A DNA stretch of 64,000 nt from Sutcliffiella horikoshii (GCF_008180725.1 NZ_VTEV01000004.1:388312-452311); one strand, 5' to 3'; counted from the stretch's first letter, positions 40,201 through 49,956 are shown. The notes: generated by a model from the letters alone, not told the origin. Made by a program: numbers and translations.

Positions 40201-42372
40201 GTGAAATTAATAATTGCTGAAAAGCCAGATCAAGGATTGAAGCTTGCTGCTCCATTTTCCTACAAGAAAAAGGATGGCTATGTTGAGATTCCCCCACAAC
40301 CGATGTTCCCAAAGGGTGCCTTGCTTACATGGGCTGTTGGACATCTTTGTGAACTATTGTCTCCGGAAGAATACGATAAGGCGTGGAAACGCTGGTCCCT
40401 GCAAACTCTCCCAATCATACCCGAAAAATTCCAACACAAAGTAACCAAATCCAAATGGAAGCAATTTCAAACCGTCAAAAAACTAGTTCATCATCCTGAA
40501 GTGACAGAAGTTATTATGGCAGGCGATGCGGAGCGGGAAGGAGAGGCGATCATACGTATTATTCTCCTTGTTAGCAATTGTCATAAACCATTAAAGCGTT
40601 TGTGGATTTCCTCTTTGACCCCAAAGGCTGTTCAAAAAGGGTTTGATAACCTTTTAGAGGAACATGAAACGAGAAATGTTTACTATGAAGCGCTGAGTAG
40701 ATCTTGTGCAGACTGGCTGGTCGGTATGAATGCTTCACGAGCTTATACTTTGCTCCTGCAGCAAAAAGGGATCTCCGATGTATTCTCTACAGGAAGAGTA
40801 CAGACTCCAACATTAGCATTGATTGTAAAAAGGGAGCTCGAAATTGAAAACTTTGTATCCAAGCCGTTTTGGGAAGTGCTGGCCACTTTTAATATGAATG
40901 GAAAGAAATATAAAGGTAAATGGCATAAAGAGGAAGAGTCAAGGCTGGATAATGCGAACTTAGCCGAAAAGATTGTGCAGTTCTGTAAAGGAAAAGAGGC
41001 AAAAATAGAAAACATCGAGAAAGAACGTAAGGAATTCCAACCTCCATTTCTTTTTAACCTATCCTCTCTGCAAGCTACTGCCAACAGTCTCTATAAGTTC
41101 TCTCCACAAAAAACATTAGAGGTTGCACAAAAGCTTTATGTGAAAGGAATTATCTCCTACCCTCGTTCTGATTCAAGTTTTGTGACAAAAGAAGAGGCAG
41201 GCATGTTTCCTGAAACCTTGCAAAAATTAAGTGCTTTTAATGCATTCAAGGATTATTTTCCTCTTCCATTCTCATCCGTCATGAATAATAAACGGGTGGT
41301 AAATGAGAAAAAGGTAACAGATCACTATGCTATCATTCCAACAGAACAGGTGACAGATCCATCCAAGATGTCACCAGATGAAGAGAAGATTTATACACTT
41401 ATTGTAAAACGTCTTATTGCAGCTCACTATGATAAAGCAATTTTTGACTACACGACGATACATACATTGGTAGATGGACGTGCCACGTTTGTCTCTAAAG
41501 GAAAAGAAGAAGTTCAAGCAGGCTGGCGAACGGTCATTTATGGTAACAAAAAAGTAAAGGAAACAGATGATGATGAACAAGATCTTCCTCCCCTAGAAAA
41601 TGGAGAAACAGGACATGTGCATGATGTAAAAGTAAAAGAAGGAAAGACACAGCCTCCTAAACGTTACACGGAAGGGCAGCTCATAACGGTGATGAAAACG
41701 GCTGGAAAACACCTAGAGGACGGGGAGCTCACTAAAGTCCTAAATAAAACCGAGGGCCTCGGTACAGAAGCGACCCGTGCTGGGATAATCGGCGTGTTAA
41801 AAGACAGAAAATATATTGATGTGAAACGGAACCAAGTGTTCGCTACCAATAAAGGAAAGCTCCTAATTAAGTCCATTGGTTCAAGCATTCTAGCGAGTCC
41901 GGAAATGACTGCAAAATGGGAGCAGCGTCTGCATGAAATTGGTCAAGGTACAGCATCACCCGAAGAATTCATGGAACAGGCAAAAAAGCTGTCGATGAAA
42001 TTAATAGAGGATGCAAAAAACGAAAGCGGACATTGGTCTTTTGAAGGAATGGATATTAGTGAATTCAAATACTCAAAAGGAAAGCGCAGGGGGCGAGGTT
42101 CTGCAGGTGTCGGCACAAAGGTGGGTACGTGTAAAAAGTGCGACGGAGATGTAGTGGACAAAGGTTCATTCTATGGATGTTCGAACTACAATTCAAATAA
42201 GTGCAATTTCACCATTTCAAAAAAAATACTTGGAAAAACCATCTCTGCTTCCAATGCGAAAAAACTCTTAACAGAAGGAAGAACAGCTGAAATTAAGGGG
42301 TTTAAAAAAGGAGAAAAGGAATTTAATGCTTCATTAGAATGGAAAGAAGATAAATTACAATTTGTATTTTAG
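40201..42372 (+). CDS. topB: DNA topoisomerase III (type IA)
   Basis: This single-strand decatenase works with RecQ-type helicases. The 723-residue protein has a Toprim domain (LIIAEKPDQG and GDAEREGEA), the DWLVGMNASRAYT motif, the catalytic Tyr320 in ISYPRSDSSF, GRVQTPTLALI, and a C-terminal four-cysteine zinc site CKKCDGD..CSNYNSNKC, one fewer than in some relatives. GTG 40201 is chosen as start (MKLIIAEKP); a GTG four codons upstream is possible. It has the same length class as B. subtilis TopB but differs in the first 100 residues. Confidence 0.92.
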   Translation: MKLIIAEKPDQGLKLAAPFSYKKKDGYVEIPPQPMFPKGALLTWAVGHLCELLSPEEYDKAWKRWSLQTLPIIPEKFQHKVTKSKWKQFQTVKKLVHHPEVTEVIMAGDAEREGEAIIRIILLVSNCHKPLKRLWISSLTPKAVQKGFDNLLEEHETRNVYYEALSRSCADWLVGMNASRAYTLLLQQKGISDVFSTGRVQTPTLALIVKRELEIENFVSKPFWEVLATFNMNGKKYKGKWHKEEESRLDNANLAEKIVQFCKGKEAKIENIEKERKEFQPPFLFNLSSLQATANSLYKFSPQKTLEVAQKLYVKGIISYPRSDSSFVTKEEAGMFPETLQKLSAFNAFKDYFPLPFSSVMNNKRVVNEKKVTDHYAIIPTEQVTDPSKMSPDEEKIYTLIVKRLIAAHYDKAIFDYTTIHTLVDGRATFVSKGKEEVQAGWRTVIYGNKKVKETDDDEQDLPPLENGETGHVHDVKVKEGKTQPPKRYTEGQLITVMKTAGKHLEDGELTKVLNKTEGLGTEATRAGIIGVLKDRKYIDVKRNQVFATNKGKLLIKSIGSSILASPEMTAKWEQRLHEIGQGTASPEEFMEQAKKLSMKLIEDAKNESGHWSFEGMDISEFKYSKGKRRGRGSAGVGTKVGTCKKCDGDVVDKGSFYGCSNYNSNKCNFTISKKILGKTISASNAKKLLTEGRTAEIKGFKKGEKEFNASLEWKEDKLQFVF

Positions 42373-42389
42373 TTTTCTCAAATTACATT

Positions 42390-42425
42390 AAGGTCGAGTG
42401 TGAGATGCTCGGCCTTATTTTTTTA
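42390..42425 (+). terminator. Terminator after topB
   Basis: AAGGTCGAG and CTCGGCCTT pair with one wobble around TGTGAGATG, followed by A then T7. Confidence 0.8.
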
Positions 42426-42472
42426 AAAAACAAGGGTATAGTATGTACTATAAAATGGAAGGAGGGGGACCG

Positions 42473-43192
42473 TTGAAGGAGGCTATACAGTTAAAGAATG
42501 TACAATACCAAGCTGATGATAAACTAATTCTTAAGGGTATTTCTGGAAGTATTACTGGTGGAGAAATAACTACCTTTGTCGGACCCTCTGGTGCGGGCAA
42601 GACCACTTTGTTGAAAATGTTTAACGGGCTTCTGACTCCTACATCAGGTGAGATAATTATAGATGGCAAAAGTCTAAATAACTATGAACCAACAGTGCTT
42701 CGCAAGCAGGTAGGCATTGCTCTTCAAAGTGCTCCGATGGTTGACGGAGATGTATTTGATAACCTTTCTCTACCTTTACGGCTGCAAGATCGCTCTCTTG
42801 AAGAGGAAGAGGCGATCAACATGTTACATTTAGTAGGACTTGAAGAAAGCCAGATACATCAGAATGTGAAAGATCTATCAGGTGGACAAAGACAAAAGTT
42901 ATCCATTGCAAGGACACTTGTAAATCGTCCGAAAGTATTACTTCTGGATGAAATAACTTCTTCATTGGATCAAACTTCACAAAAAGAAATTGACGAATTA
43001 ATTCAAAGGGTAAGCAAAAAGTACGGCACTACTATAATATGGATTACCCACAATTTGAATCAGGCTTTAACTGTTGGAACTTCCACTTGGGTCCTGATGG
43101 GTGGAGAACTATTAGAAGCAGGTAAAAGTCAGGATATTCAAAACTCCACAAACGAACATGTCCAAGCTTTTTTTAAGGGGGAGTTGAAATGA
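42473..43192 (+). CDS. ABC transporter ATPase, FetA/YjkB-like
   Basis: The 239-residue ATPase has Walker A GPSGAGKTT, signature LSGGQRQKLS and Walker B VLLLDEITSSLD. Together with the next gene it matches the FetA/FetB (YbbL/YbbM, YjkB/YjkA) family, which lowers cytoplasmic iron and protects against peroxide. The start is TTG 42473, six bases after GGAGGGGG. The stop overlaps the permease start by four bases (ATGA), so the two are translationally coupled. Confidence 0.85.
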   Translation: MKEAIQLKNVQYQADDKLILKGISGSITGGEITTFVGPSGAGKTTLLKMFNGLLTPTSGEIIIDGKSLNNYEPTVLRKQVGIALQSAPMVDGDVFDNLSLPLRLQDRSLEEEEAINMLHLVGLEESQIHQNVKDLSGGQRQKLSIARTLVNRPKVLLLDEITSSLDQTSQKEIDELIQRVSKKYGTTIIWITHNLNQALTVGTSTWVLMGGELLEAGKSQDIQNSTNEHVQAFFKGELK

Positions 43193-43941
43193 ACGCCTTC
43201 ACGCTCGCAATTGCCCTCATTTTTGTAGTCATCCCTATCTTTCTTTCTAAAACATTCCGACTTGATCTAGAAAAAGATACGATTATCGCTGTAATCAGGT
43301 CTGTGGTACAATTATTTATCGTCGGGTATCTGTTAACCTTTGTTTTTGAATCAGAAGGATATTTCTTTATCATTTTAATGGTATTGATTATTATTGGGGC
43401 TGCTGTTCAAAATGTTGCAAGAAAGAAGACCCCGATTAAAGGAATCACCTGGAAGGTGGGATTAACATACATCTTTATTGAAGTTCTGACTCAAGGAATC
43501 TTGATTGGATTCAATATTATTCCTCCTACTGCACAGTATATCATTCCGATAAGCGGTATGATTATCGGTAACTCAATGGTACTTGGAATTCTTTTTCTAA
43601 ATAGATTCCTTTCTGAGATAGAAGCAAGAGAGGATGAGATTGACCTGATTCTTTCCCTTGGAGGGTCCACCAAACAGGCCATACATACCCAATTGATACA
43701 GGCAATTAAAGCCAGCATGATTCCAACGATCGAAAGTCAGAAAACGATTGGGCTCGTTCAGCTTCCAGGAATGATGAGCGGGCAGATTATCGCTGGAGCC
43801 AGTCCCATTCAAGCCGTACAATTTCAATTGTTAATAGTATTTTTATTACTTACAACAGCATCTGTAACCAGCATCATGCTTGGATTATTGTCTTATCCAA
43901 CACTGTTCAACAATAGAAAGCAACTTTTGAGGTTGAGATAA
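43189..43941 (+). CDS. FetB/YjkA-like membrane permease (UPF0014)
   Basis: This 250-residue integral membrane protein has about seven hydrophobic helices. The UPF0014 landmarks are GMIIGNSMVLG and EAREDEIDLILSLGGSTKQA, with LPGMMSGQIIAG near residue 190. It is the permease partner of the upstream ATPase. ATG 43189 overlaps the ATPase stop. The transported ion is inferred from the family, not seen. Confidence 0.88.
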   Translation: MNAFTLAIALIFVVIPIFLSKTFRLDLEKDTIIAVIRSVVQLFIVGYLLTFVFESEGYFFIILMVLIIIGAAVQNVARKKTPIKGITWKVGLTYIFIEVLTQGILIGFNIIPPTAQYIIPISGMIIGNSMVLGILFLNRFLSEIEAREDEIDLILSLGGSTKQAIHTQLIQAIKASMIPTIESQKTIGLVQLPGMMSGQIIAGASPIQAVQFQLLIVFLLLTTASVTSIMLGLLSYPTLFNNRKQLLRLR

Positions 43942-43948
43942 ATAAACA

Positions 43949-43985
43949 GCAAAAAAAGCCAACTCATCTAGAGTGGCTTTTTTCA
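43949..43985 (+). terminator. Terminator after the iron-export pair
   Basis: AAAAAAAGCCAACTC and GAGTGGCTTTTTT form an imperfect stem around ATCTA, with a T6 tail. Confidence 0.85.
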
Positions 43986-44005
43986 TTGTAAAGAAGTATA
44001 TGACA

Positions 44006-44293
44006 TAGTTGATTTCCGTTCCAGGCGCTTCGCTTGCCTGCGGGCGTCTACGCGCCTTCCACTCCAATCAACAAGGGTTACTTCACTTTTACTTAGGGGT
44101 TTAGTAAAAGGAATTTGATTGAGTTTACGGAACACCACAAACCTTTTGTTCTAGTTATTCCTAGCTGTGGATTGGAGCAAATGGCGAAGACTCCAGCGGG
44201 GGAGTAACGGTAGCTTGAGACCCCACAGCGTAGCGAGGAGGCTCAAGCACCGTCCCGCGGAAAGCGAAGGCATTTGCGGAAAGGAACAGCGGC
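44006..44293. repeat. Dispersed ~130-bp repeat pair (locus C)
   Basis: A shortened inverted copy (44006-44074, GTTGATTTCCGTTCCAGGCG to CCAATCAACA) is followed 88 bp later by a full copy (44163-44293). The full copy is almost the same as the one at 10628-10760, including GGGGGAGTAACGGTAG and GTCCCGCGGAAAGCGAAG. The two copies are oppositely oriented, as at loci A and B. This is the whole gap between the iron-export pair and the ABC-2 operon. Confidence 0.9.
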
Positions 44294-44326
44294 GTTCCAC
44301 CATTAATAATGTTTTTACTTTGGTTA

Positions 44327-45130
44327 TTAACTCCCTGTACTAGTAAATGCCCTAATTCCTCTGTTCCAGAACCAATATGCAATAACAAATGAAAGCAAAG
44401 CAATAGCGGGGGTTATAAGCGCCATAGCAACCACGGATTCTTTTTCAAAAAAGTAGGTTGCCGGGTAGTAGGCAGTAAATCCATAAGGAATCAGCCAAGT
44501 GATGATTAATGTGACAGCCTTTGGATAGATAGTCAAAGGGTATCTTGCAAACTCACTTAACTGGAACACAGAAACGACAATAGGAAGACTGTCTACCATC
44601 CAAAATGAAAAAGTGATGAAAAATAGGTTTATGGCGACAAATAAAATTCCACTTGAAATAATGAAAACAACTAATAGAAGCAGACTCTGAATCGTCCATT
44701 CAATCTCCAAATTCACACTAGCGATCGTTAGAACAATGCCACCGATGATTAATTGTCCAAACCCATCCTGCTGCACTCTTTCTGCCACAATTTGAAAAAG
44801 GGGATTCACTGGTCTTAGCAGAAGTCTATCAAAGTTACCAGAACGAATATACTGCCATCCAAGCGTCCATAAATTATCAAAGAAGATATGATGAATGGAA
44901 CGCCCTAAAAAGGCGATGGCGTAGATGAAAAGTATTTCATAAAAAGTCCAACCTTTAAGAACTTCTATGTGATCAAACACAATTTTTAAGAAAAAGAGAG
45001 CAGTGAATTGTTGGACCATGACCGAGAACAATCCGATGAAAAAGTCTGCTTTATACTCCATCATCACCTTTAAGTGATTGCTAAAGTATTTTCCGTATAA
45101 GAACATATATCGATTACACTTTTTCCACAT
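44327..45130 (-). CDS. ABC-2 type permease subunit (COG3694-like)
   Basis: The 267-residue protein has six predicted hydrophobic helices, with GWQYIRSGNFDRLLLRPVNP as the family hallmark between helices. It is the second permease of a three-gene exporter with the genes at 45134 and 45888. Such trios (ATPase plus two permeases) often export drugs or lipids; the substrate here is unknown. Its start is 3 bp after the stop of the preceding permease gene. Confidence 0.88.
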   Translation of the reverse strand: MWKKCNRYMFLYGKYFSNHLKVMMEYKADFFIGLFSVMVQQFTALFFLKIVFDHIEVLKGWTFYEILFIYAIAFLGRSIHHIFFDNLWTLGWQYIRSGNFDRLLLRPVNPLFQIVAERVQQDGFGQLIIGGIVLTIASVNLEIEWTIQSLLLLVVFIISSGILFVAINLFFITFSFWMVDSLPIVVSVFQLSEFARYPLTIYPKAVTLIITWLIPYGFTAYYPATYFFEKESVVAMALITPAIALLSFVIAYWFWNRGIRAFTSTGS

Positions 45131-45133
45131 AGG

Positions 45134-45925
45134 CTATCCTCCAAACACGGTTACTTTTTTTATTGCTTGAGTCCAAACAACACGGACAACGACAAATAAG
45201 ATAGCTAGCCAAAACAATTGGGTTGCAAAAGCAATCAATGCATCAGGGCCCATTTGAATTTGGCCTGTGTAAATGGCCACAGGTACGAAAATCATAGACT
45301 GAAAAGGCAGAAAGCTGCTCACTTCCTGGAACCAACCCGGAAATAGGGTAAGTGGAATGAGTGCTCCTGAAAAGAATTTAACAATCGCCTCGCGTAGCAC
45401 CCTCACTCCCCACACATTGACCGTCCAAAAAGCCAACACGCCAATAATAAGGTCAATTTGTGTACCGATTAATATTCCAACGAGCATGCTGGCGAAAAAC
45501 AATATAGCGACCTCTAAAGATGGAGGAGCTTGAATTCCAATGAAAATGATGGCTACTAGAAAAATAGGAATGGTCGTCCGTACAAAACTATTTGCTTTAG
45601 AACCAAGGTCCATAAAGATTAACTTAGTCAAGTAATCGTAAGGCTTTAATAACTCCAACGCTATATCGCCATTTTTAATATTTCTGGCCATCTCATTTCC
45701 TGCACCAGATACATAGTTTTCTAGCATCATTGCAATCACTACGTATGTAATCATCGATTCAAAGGAAATGGAAGAGATTTCTGTTCGATTTTGGAAGACA
45801 GCCACCCAGAAAAAATACATAATGACCAATCGGAGCAAAGTGGAGACCACATCCGCCCAGTACCAAGCGAGATAAGCGGTCTCGACTTTAATTTGAGACT
45901 TTAACAGCTCCAAGTACTTCCGCAT
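45134..45925 (-). CDS. ABC-2 type permease subunit (COG4587-like)
   Basis: The 263-residue protein has six hydrophobic helices and the cytoplasmic NIKNGDIALELLKPYDYL segment typical of this permease. ATG 45925 follows GGGGG with a suitable spacing and lies inside the end of the ATPase gene (38-bp overlap), so translation is coupled. A longer frame exists upstream but has no ribosome site. Confidence 0.88.
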   Translation of the reverse strand: MRKYLELLKSQIKVETAYLAWYWADVVSTLLRLVIMYFFWVAVFQNRTEISSISFESMITYVVIAMMLENYVSGAGNEMARNIKNGDIALELLKPYDYLTKLIFMDLGSKANSFVRTTIPIFLVAIIFIGIQAPPSLEVAILFFASMLVGILIGTQIDLIIGVLAFWTVNVWGVRVLREAIVKFFSGALIPLTLFPGWFQEVSSFLPFQSMIFVPVAIYTGQIQMGPDALIAFATQLFWLAILFVVVRVVWTQAIKKVTVFGG

Positions 45926-46916
45926 GTTCTGGCCCCCGTTCGTAAATTTCCTGTACCACTTTTTCAATGCCAAGTTCTGTTATCGTAAAGTCTTGAACAA
46001 GATAGTCTCTCATAATCTCTTTCATGATTTCACTGCCAGTAATAACCGTATTGTTAAAATGGAGCAAATAGTGATGTTCTTCCTCTGGTATTTCTAAATG
46101 AACAGAAGTCCTCAAGGCAGATGGAAGGGTGAAGACGTCATTGGAATCAATCTCAAGTTTGATTGTTCGGTTAAATCTTGTCTGCTGTTTTAGAGAAAGA
46201 AGGCTGCCATCATAAATGACACTGCCTTTGTCGATGATGATAATACGATGACAAAGCTCCTCGATATCTTGCATATCGTGGGTGGTTAGAATGACTGTGG
46301 TCTTATGTTCCTTGTTCATTTGTTTAATGAATTGACGAATCTTTATTTTGACTGATGCATCTAAGCCAATGGTTGGTTCATCAAGATAAACAACGGATGG
46401 ATTGTGCAAAAAGGCTGCTGCAAGCTCACAGCGCATCTTTTGCCCTAGAGAAAGCTGTCTGACCGGAATCGGCAATAGCGCTTCCAAATCTAACACTTCC
46501 TTAAACTTAGCAAGGTTTTTTTCATAAACTTCTTGTGGAACTTCGTAAATATGTTTTAGTAGTTCAAGAGATTCTTGGACTGGAATGTCCCAAAATAGCT
46601 GTGTCCGTTGTCCGAAAACAGCCCCGATATTTTTAGCATTTTTGGTTCTGTCTGAATAAGGAGTGATGCCATTCACTATGACAGAGCCTTCGTCAGGAGT
46701 AAGAATACCACTTATCATTTTAATGGTGGTGGATTTCCCGGCTCCATTGGAACCGATATATCCTACAATTTCACCTTTTGGAATGGAGAAACTGATATCG
46801 TTTACTGCAGTTTTATTTATATATTTTCTTTTGAATAATGATTTTACTGCACCTGTTAGTCCTGGATCTCTCTCGAACAAACGGTAATGCTTACTGATAT
46901 TTTTCACTTCGATCAT
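45888..46916 (-). CDS. ABC transporter ATPase (COG4586-like)
   Basis: The 342-residue ATPase has Walker A GSNGAGKSTT, Q-loop GQRTQLFW, signature LSLGQKMRCEL, Walker B VVYLDEPTIGLD and the H-loop TTHDMQD. The C-terminal 100 residues form the accessory domain of this subfamily. It is the first gene of the exporter operon. ATG 46916 follows AAGGAGG. Confidence 0.92.
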   Translation of the reverse strand: MIEVKNISKHYRLFERDPGLTGAVKSLFKRKYINKTAVNDISFSIPKGEIVGYIGSNGAGKSTTIKMISGILTPDEGSVIVNGITPYSDRTKNAKNIGAVFGQRTQLFWDIPVQESLELLKHIYEVPQEVYEKNLAKFKEVLDLEALLPIPVRQLSLGQKMRCELAAAFLHNPSVVYLDEPTIGLDASVKIKIRQFIKQMNKEHKTTVILTTHDMQDIEELCHRIIIIDKGSVIYDGSLLSLKQQTRFNRTIKLEIDSNDVFTLPSALRTSVHLEIPEEEHHYLLHFNNTVITGSEIMKEIMRDYLVQDFTITELGIEKVVQEIYERGPEHAEVLGAVKVSN

Positions 46917-47045
46917 GTTGTTTTTTACCTCCTTGTCCTATCTGAATGAAAGCACTAACAAGTGACTATTATAAACACTTTATAGGAGATATGGAAGATA
47001 TTTCTTTCGTGTGATGTAAAATAAATATTAGTATTCATATAGTCA

Positions 47046-47176
47046 CCGCTGTTGATTTCCGCAAATGGCTTCGCTTTCCTAGGGGCACTGCTGGAGCCTC
47101 CTCGGCTACGCCTGCGGGGTCTCCACTTAGCGCTTTCTCCCTTAGGAGTCTTCGCCTTTTGCTCCAATCAACAGCT
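47046..47176 (-). repeat. Dispersed ~130-bp repeat, single copy (locus D)
   Basis: This copy is in reverse orientation: CGCTGTTGATTTCCGCAAAT at the left, TTTTGCTCCAATCAACAGCT at the right. It holds the full internal GGAGCCTCCTCGG and GCGGGGTCTCCAC blocks. It lies between the exporter operon and paiB with no partner copy. Confidence 0.92.
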
Positions 47177-47239
47177 AGAGTTCTCTTTATTGGCGAATAT
47201 CCCCAAAACAAAAAGAATGATCTGAATGTTGAATGTAGA

Positions 47240-47872
47240 TCATTCTTGCTTGTTAGGTTTCATGTCTAATTCCATTAATCTAGCAATTTCCTTTGAGTCA
47301 TATTGAGCCTGTTTCTTCAGCTGTTGGATGACACGTTCTTTTCTTTCGGTTGAATGATGTTGGTTCAATTTCCATTTACCTTGAAGATTTTCTACCCTTA
47401 TCCTTAATCCTACAATTCCATTTAACATACTTTCGACAGTCTCCAGGTTATCTTCCAATCTCCAAGGTCTCTCAAACCCTTTTTCATAGAAATCTGTTGC
47501 TTCTTTTAAGATATGTAATAGCGTATGGGAGTCATGTATTACTTCTACTTTCCCTTGAGCATGGGCACTTACATAGTTCCAAGTGGAAACAGTATTTTCT
47601 TCTTCATACCAGGAAGCAGAAATATAGGCATGAGGTCCGTTGAATACTGCCAAAGCAACGTTAGAGTCCAGCGTTTTCCACTGAGGATTTGCTTTTGCCA
47701 TATGTGAAAGTAACGTGATGCTGCCGTTTTCTTCAGTAGATAAGATGAATGGCAAATATGTAGCAGTTGGCACTCCATCATGCTGGGAGAATAATACTCC
47801 AAAGCTGTTTGCTCGGATAAACTGGATAATATCGCTTGTTTCTTCCTTTTTAAATTGCTTAGGTATGTACAT
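47240..47872 (-). CDS. paiB: PaiB-family FMN-binding protein
   Basis: The 210-residue protein starts MYIPKQFK and has the split-barrel FMN-binding pattern, with FGVLFSQHDGVPTATYLPF, GPHAYISASWY and TWNYVSAHAQG. In B. subtilis PaiB is linked to the control of protease synthesis and sporulation. The adjacent partner gene paiA is not here, so the role may differ. ATG 47872 follows AAAGGAG. Confidence 0.88.
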   Translation of the reverse strand: MYIPKQFKKEETSDIIQFIRANSFGVLFSQHDGVPTATYLPFILSTEENGSITLLSHMAKANPQWKTLDSNVALAVFNGPHAYISASWYEEENTVSTWNYVSAHAQGKVEVIHDSHTLLHILKEATDFYEKGFERPWRLEDNLETVESMLNGIVGLRIRVENLQGKWKLNQHHSTERKERVIQQLKKQAQYDSKEIARLMELDMKPNKQE

Positions 47873-47986
47873 GACACAAAGCTCCTTTACAGTTTCAATA
47901 GAATAACACTTATTGAAATTATATAGGATTTTCTGAGCATGTGGAGAAAAAAATAACAGAGCTGCCAAAATGACAGCTCCCAAGAA

Positions 47987-48130
47987 TTATAGCTCTGTTT
48001 TATCCTTTTGGTCTTTATTACGTATATTGCCCTTGCTATTATCGCCGGCAACTTTTTCGTTCTCGCTTGTAAAGCTGCTTGTAGGGCTGTTCTGATTTTG
48101 GCTGCCGCCTTTATTATATTTCTTCGTCAT
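47987..48130 (-). CDS. Hypothetical 47-residue hydrophilic peptide
   Basis: ATG 48130 follows AGAAGGAG. The product (MTKKYNKGGSQNQNSPTSSF at the start, KDQKDKTEL at the end) is Asn/Lys/Ser/Gln-rich. A SFTSEN segment loosely resembles the GPR site of SASPs. The composition fits a spore peptide; no family is assigned. Confidence 0.65.
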   Translation of the reverse strand: MTKKYNKGGSQNQNSPTSSFTSENEKVAGDNSKGNIRNKDQKDKTEL

Positions 48131-48153
48131 GATTGTTGGCTCCTTCTGCTCTT

Positions 48154-48378
48154 TTAGAATATCGGCAAGTTATCCAAGTTATTTGTCGGATCCCCGTCGG
48201 CATTTCCTCTTATATACATCTCTCCGTCCTTACCTTTAAATACATTTGCTCCAAGAACAGTGCCTTGATTTACGTCGTTTACAGCTTCTTGATAGGAGAG
48301 AACTCTGCCGCTGGATGTTTTAAAACCTGTGATATCACCATCGCCATTTTTCTGAACTGCTACAAATGTTTCGCTCAA
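48154..48378 (-). CDS. DUF3892 family protein
   Basis: The 74-residue protein shows the short repeated-strand pattern of DUF3892: FVAVQKNGDGDITGFKTSSG, then LSYQEAVNDVNQG and KDGEMYIRGNADGDPTNNLD. The start is TTG 48378 after AAAGGAGG. The function is unknown; it is divergent from the methyltransferase gene. Confidence 0.82.
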   Translation of the reverse strand: MSETFVAVQKNGDGDITGFKTSSGRVLSYQEAVNDVNQGTVLGANVFKGKDGEMYIRGNADGDPTNNLDNLPIF

Positions 48379-48466
48379 AGTAGATCCTCCTTTCTCTATA
48401 CGATTGTAGCGTTTCCTTGTAGAATAAAATTATACGGTCTAGGAAGTAGATAAGGGGAGGGATTAC

Positions 48467-49147
48467 ATGAATAAGTTCAATTGGAATGAAGAAACAGAGA
48501 AGGTATGGAATGAGCGAGCAGAGTTTTGGCACGAAAACAGTGAAAACATGTGGTTAAACGGTAGTAGGAAGACAATCATTCCTTTTATAAAAGAAAGGTT
48601 AAAACAAAATGCTCATGTTTTGGATGCAGGATGTGGGGATGGTTTCGGCACCTTCTTACTAGCAGAAAATGGGTACCATGTAACAGGAGTGGATATTGCA
48701 GAAGCCATGATAGAAAGAGCTGTAAAAAAACGGGTACATACAAACATCAAGTTTCAAAAGGGGAGTTTGACGGAGCTTCCATTAGAGAATCACTCCATGG
48801 ATGCCGTGATGGCCATTAATTCTATTGAATGGGTAGAACAACCTCTTCATGTGCTAGAAGAATTTCATAAAGTGTTAAAGCCAGGTGGGAAATTGTTTTT
48901 GGGGTTGTTGGGACCAACTGCCGGACCACGGGCACATAGCTACCAAAGGCTGTATGGTAAAGAAGCAATCTGCAACACCATGATGCCATGGGAGTTTGAA
49001 CGGCTGGCACTTGAAAATGATTGGGAACTTTTGGACGGGATGCCCGTATATAAGGAAGAAGCGAAAAAACTGGATACTACTAATTTACCTCGCTTTTTAA
49101 AGCAAGCATTAACGTTCATGTGGGTTTTTGAGTTGCAGAAAAAATAG
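48467..49147 (+). CDS. Class I SAM-dependent methyltransferase
   Basis: The 226-residue protein has motif I VLDAGCGDGFGTFLLAENGY, the acidic VTGVDIA of motif II, and AINSIEWVEQPLHVLEEFHK typical of UbiE-like enzymes. The substrate is unknown. ATG 48467 follows GGGGAGGG. An AIM24-type gene follows after 15 bp. Confidence 0.9.
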   Translation: MNKFNWNEETEKVWNERAEFWHENSENMWLNGSRKTIIPFIKERLKQNAHVLDAGCGDGFGTFLLAENGYHVTGVDIAEAMIERAVKKRVHTNIKFQKGSLTELPLENHSMDAVMAINSIEWVEQPLHVLEEFHKVLKPGGKLFLGLLGPTAGPRAHSYQRLYGKEAICNTMMPWEFERLALENDWELLDGMPVYKEEAKKLDTTNLPRFLKQALTFMWVFELQKK

Positions 49148-49162
49148 GGAGGCGATTTGATT

Positions 49163-49852
49163 ATGTCTAAATATTCCATTCATCAATTTATTCAAAAAAG
49201 CAGGCAAGAGGATAAAGGGCAAGGTCTATTCGAGTTAGAAACGGAAAGAATACTTGAAGTCAATCTTAATGGAGACATATGGACTAAAATGGGTTCCATG
49301 ATTTCCTATGAAGGGTCTATTAAGTTTCAACGGGAAGGAATGTTAGAACACGGTTTAGGGAAACTGATGAAAAAAGCCCTTACCGGGGAAGGTTCACAAC
49401 TGATGAAGGCCTCAGGAAACGGAAAACTGTATATTGCTGATCAAGGCAAAAAAATTACAATCCTTGATTTGGAAGGAGACAGCATCTATATCAACGGCAA
49501 CGATTTGCTTGCTTTTGAAAAAGGATTGGAGTGGGACATTAAACTTATGAGAAAAGTGGCAGGCATGATGGCAGGTGGACTTTTTAATGTAAGGCTGGAA
49601 GGTCGTGGTATGGTTGCATTCACATCGCACTATGAGCCTCTTACTTTAATGGTGAATCCAGGACAGCCTGTTTATACCGATCCTAACGCAACGGTAGCAT
49701 GGTCAGGTAACCTACAGCCGGAGTTTGTCACAGATGTACAATTGAAAACTTTCCTTGGAAGAGGAAGTGGCGAATCGATCCAAATGAAATTCGCCGGTAA
49801 CGGATTTGTGGTCGTACAGCCGTTTGAAGAAGTCTATACAACAGGTGAATAG
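49163..49852 (+). CDS. AIM24 family protein
   Basis: The 229-residue, beta-rich protein has the family motifs GSMISYEGSIKFQREG, LYIADQGKKITILDL and GRGSGESIQMKF. The family (also called DUF124) forms beta-prism-like structures in bacteria; its function is not known. ATG 49163 follows GGGAGGCGA. It is probably co-transcribed with the upstream methyltransferase. Confidence 0.88.
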   Translation: MSKYSIHQFIQKSRQEDKGQGLFELETERILEVNLNGDIWTKMGSMISYEGSIKFQREGMLEHGLGKLMKKALTGEGSQLMKASGNGKLYIADQGKKITILDLEGDSIYINGNDLLAFEKGLEWDIKLMRKVAGMMAGGLFNVRLEGRGMVAFTSHYEPLTLMVNPGQPVYTDPNATVAWSGNLQPEFVTDVQLKTFLGRGSGESIQMKFAGNGFVVVQPFEEVYTTGE

Positions 49853-49956
49853 CACTCTTCCGACATAAAAAACCTTTGCTTAATCACTCTAATGTAGTAA
49901 GCTAGATGTTTAACGAAATCACAATCTTAGTTGTTATATATATAGGAGTGAAACGA

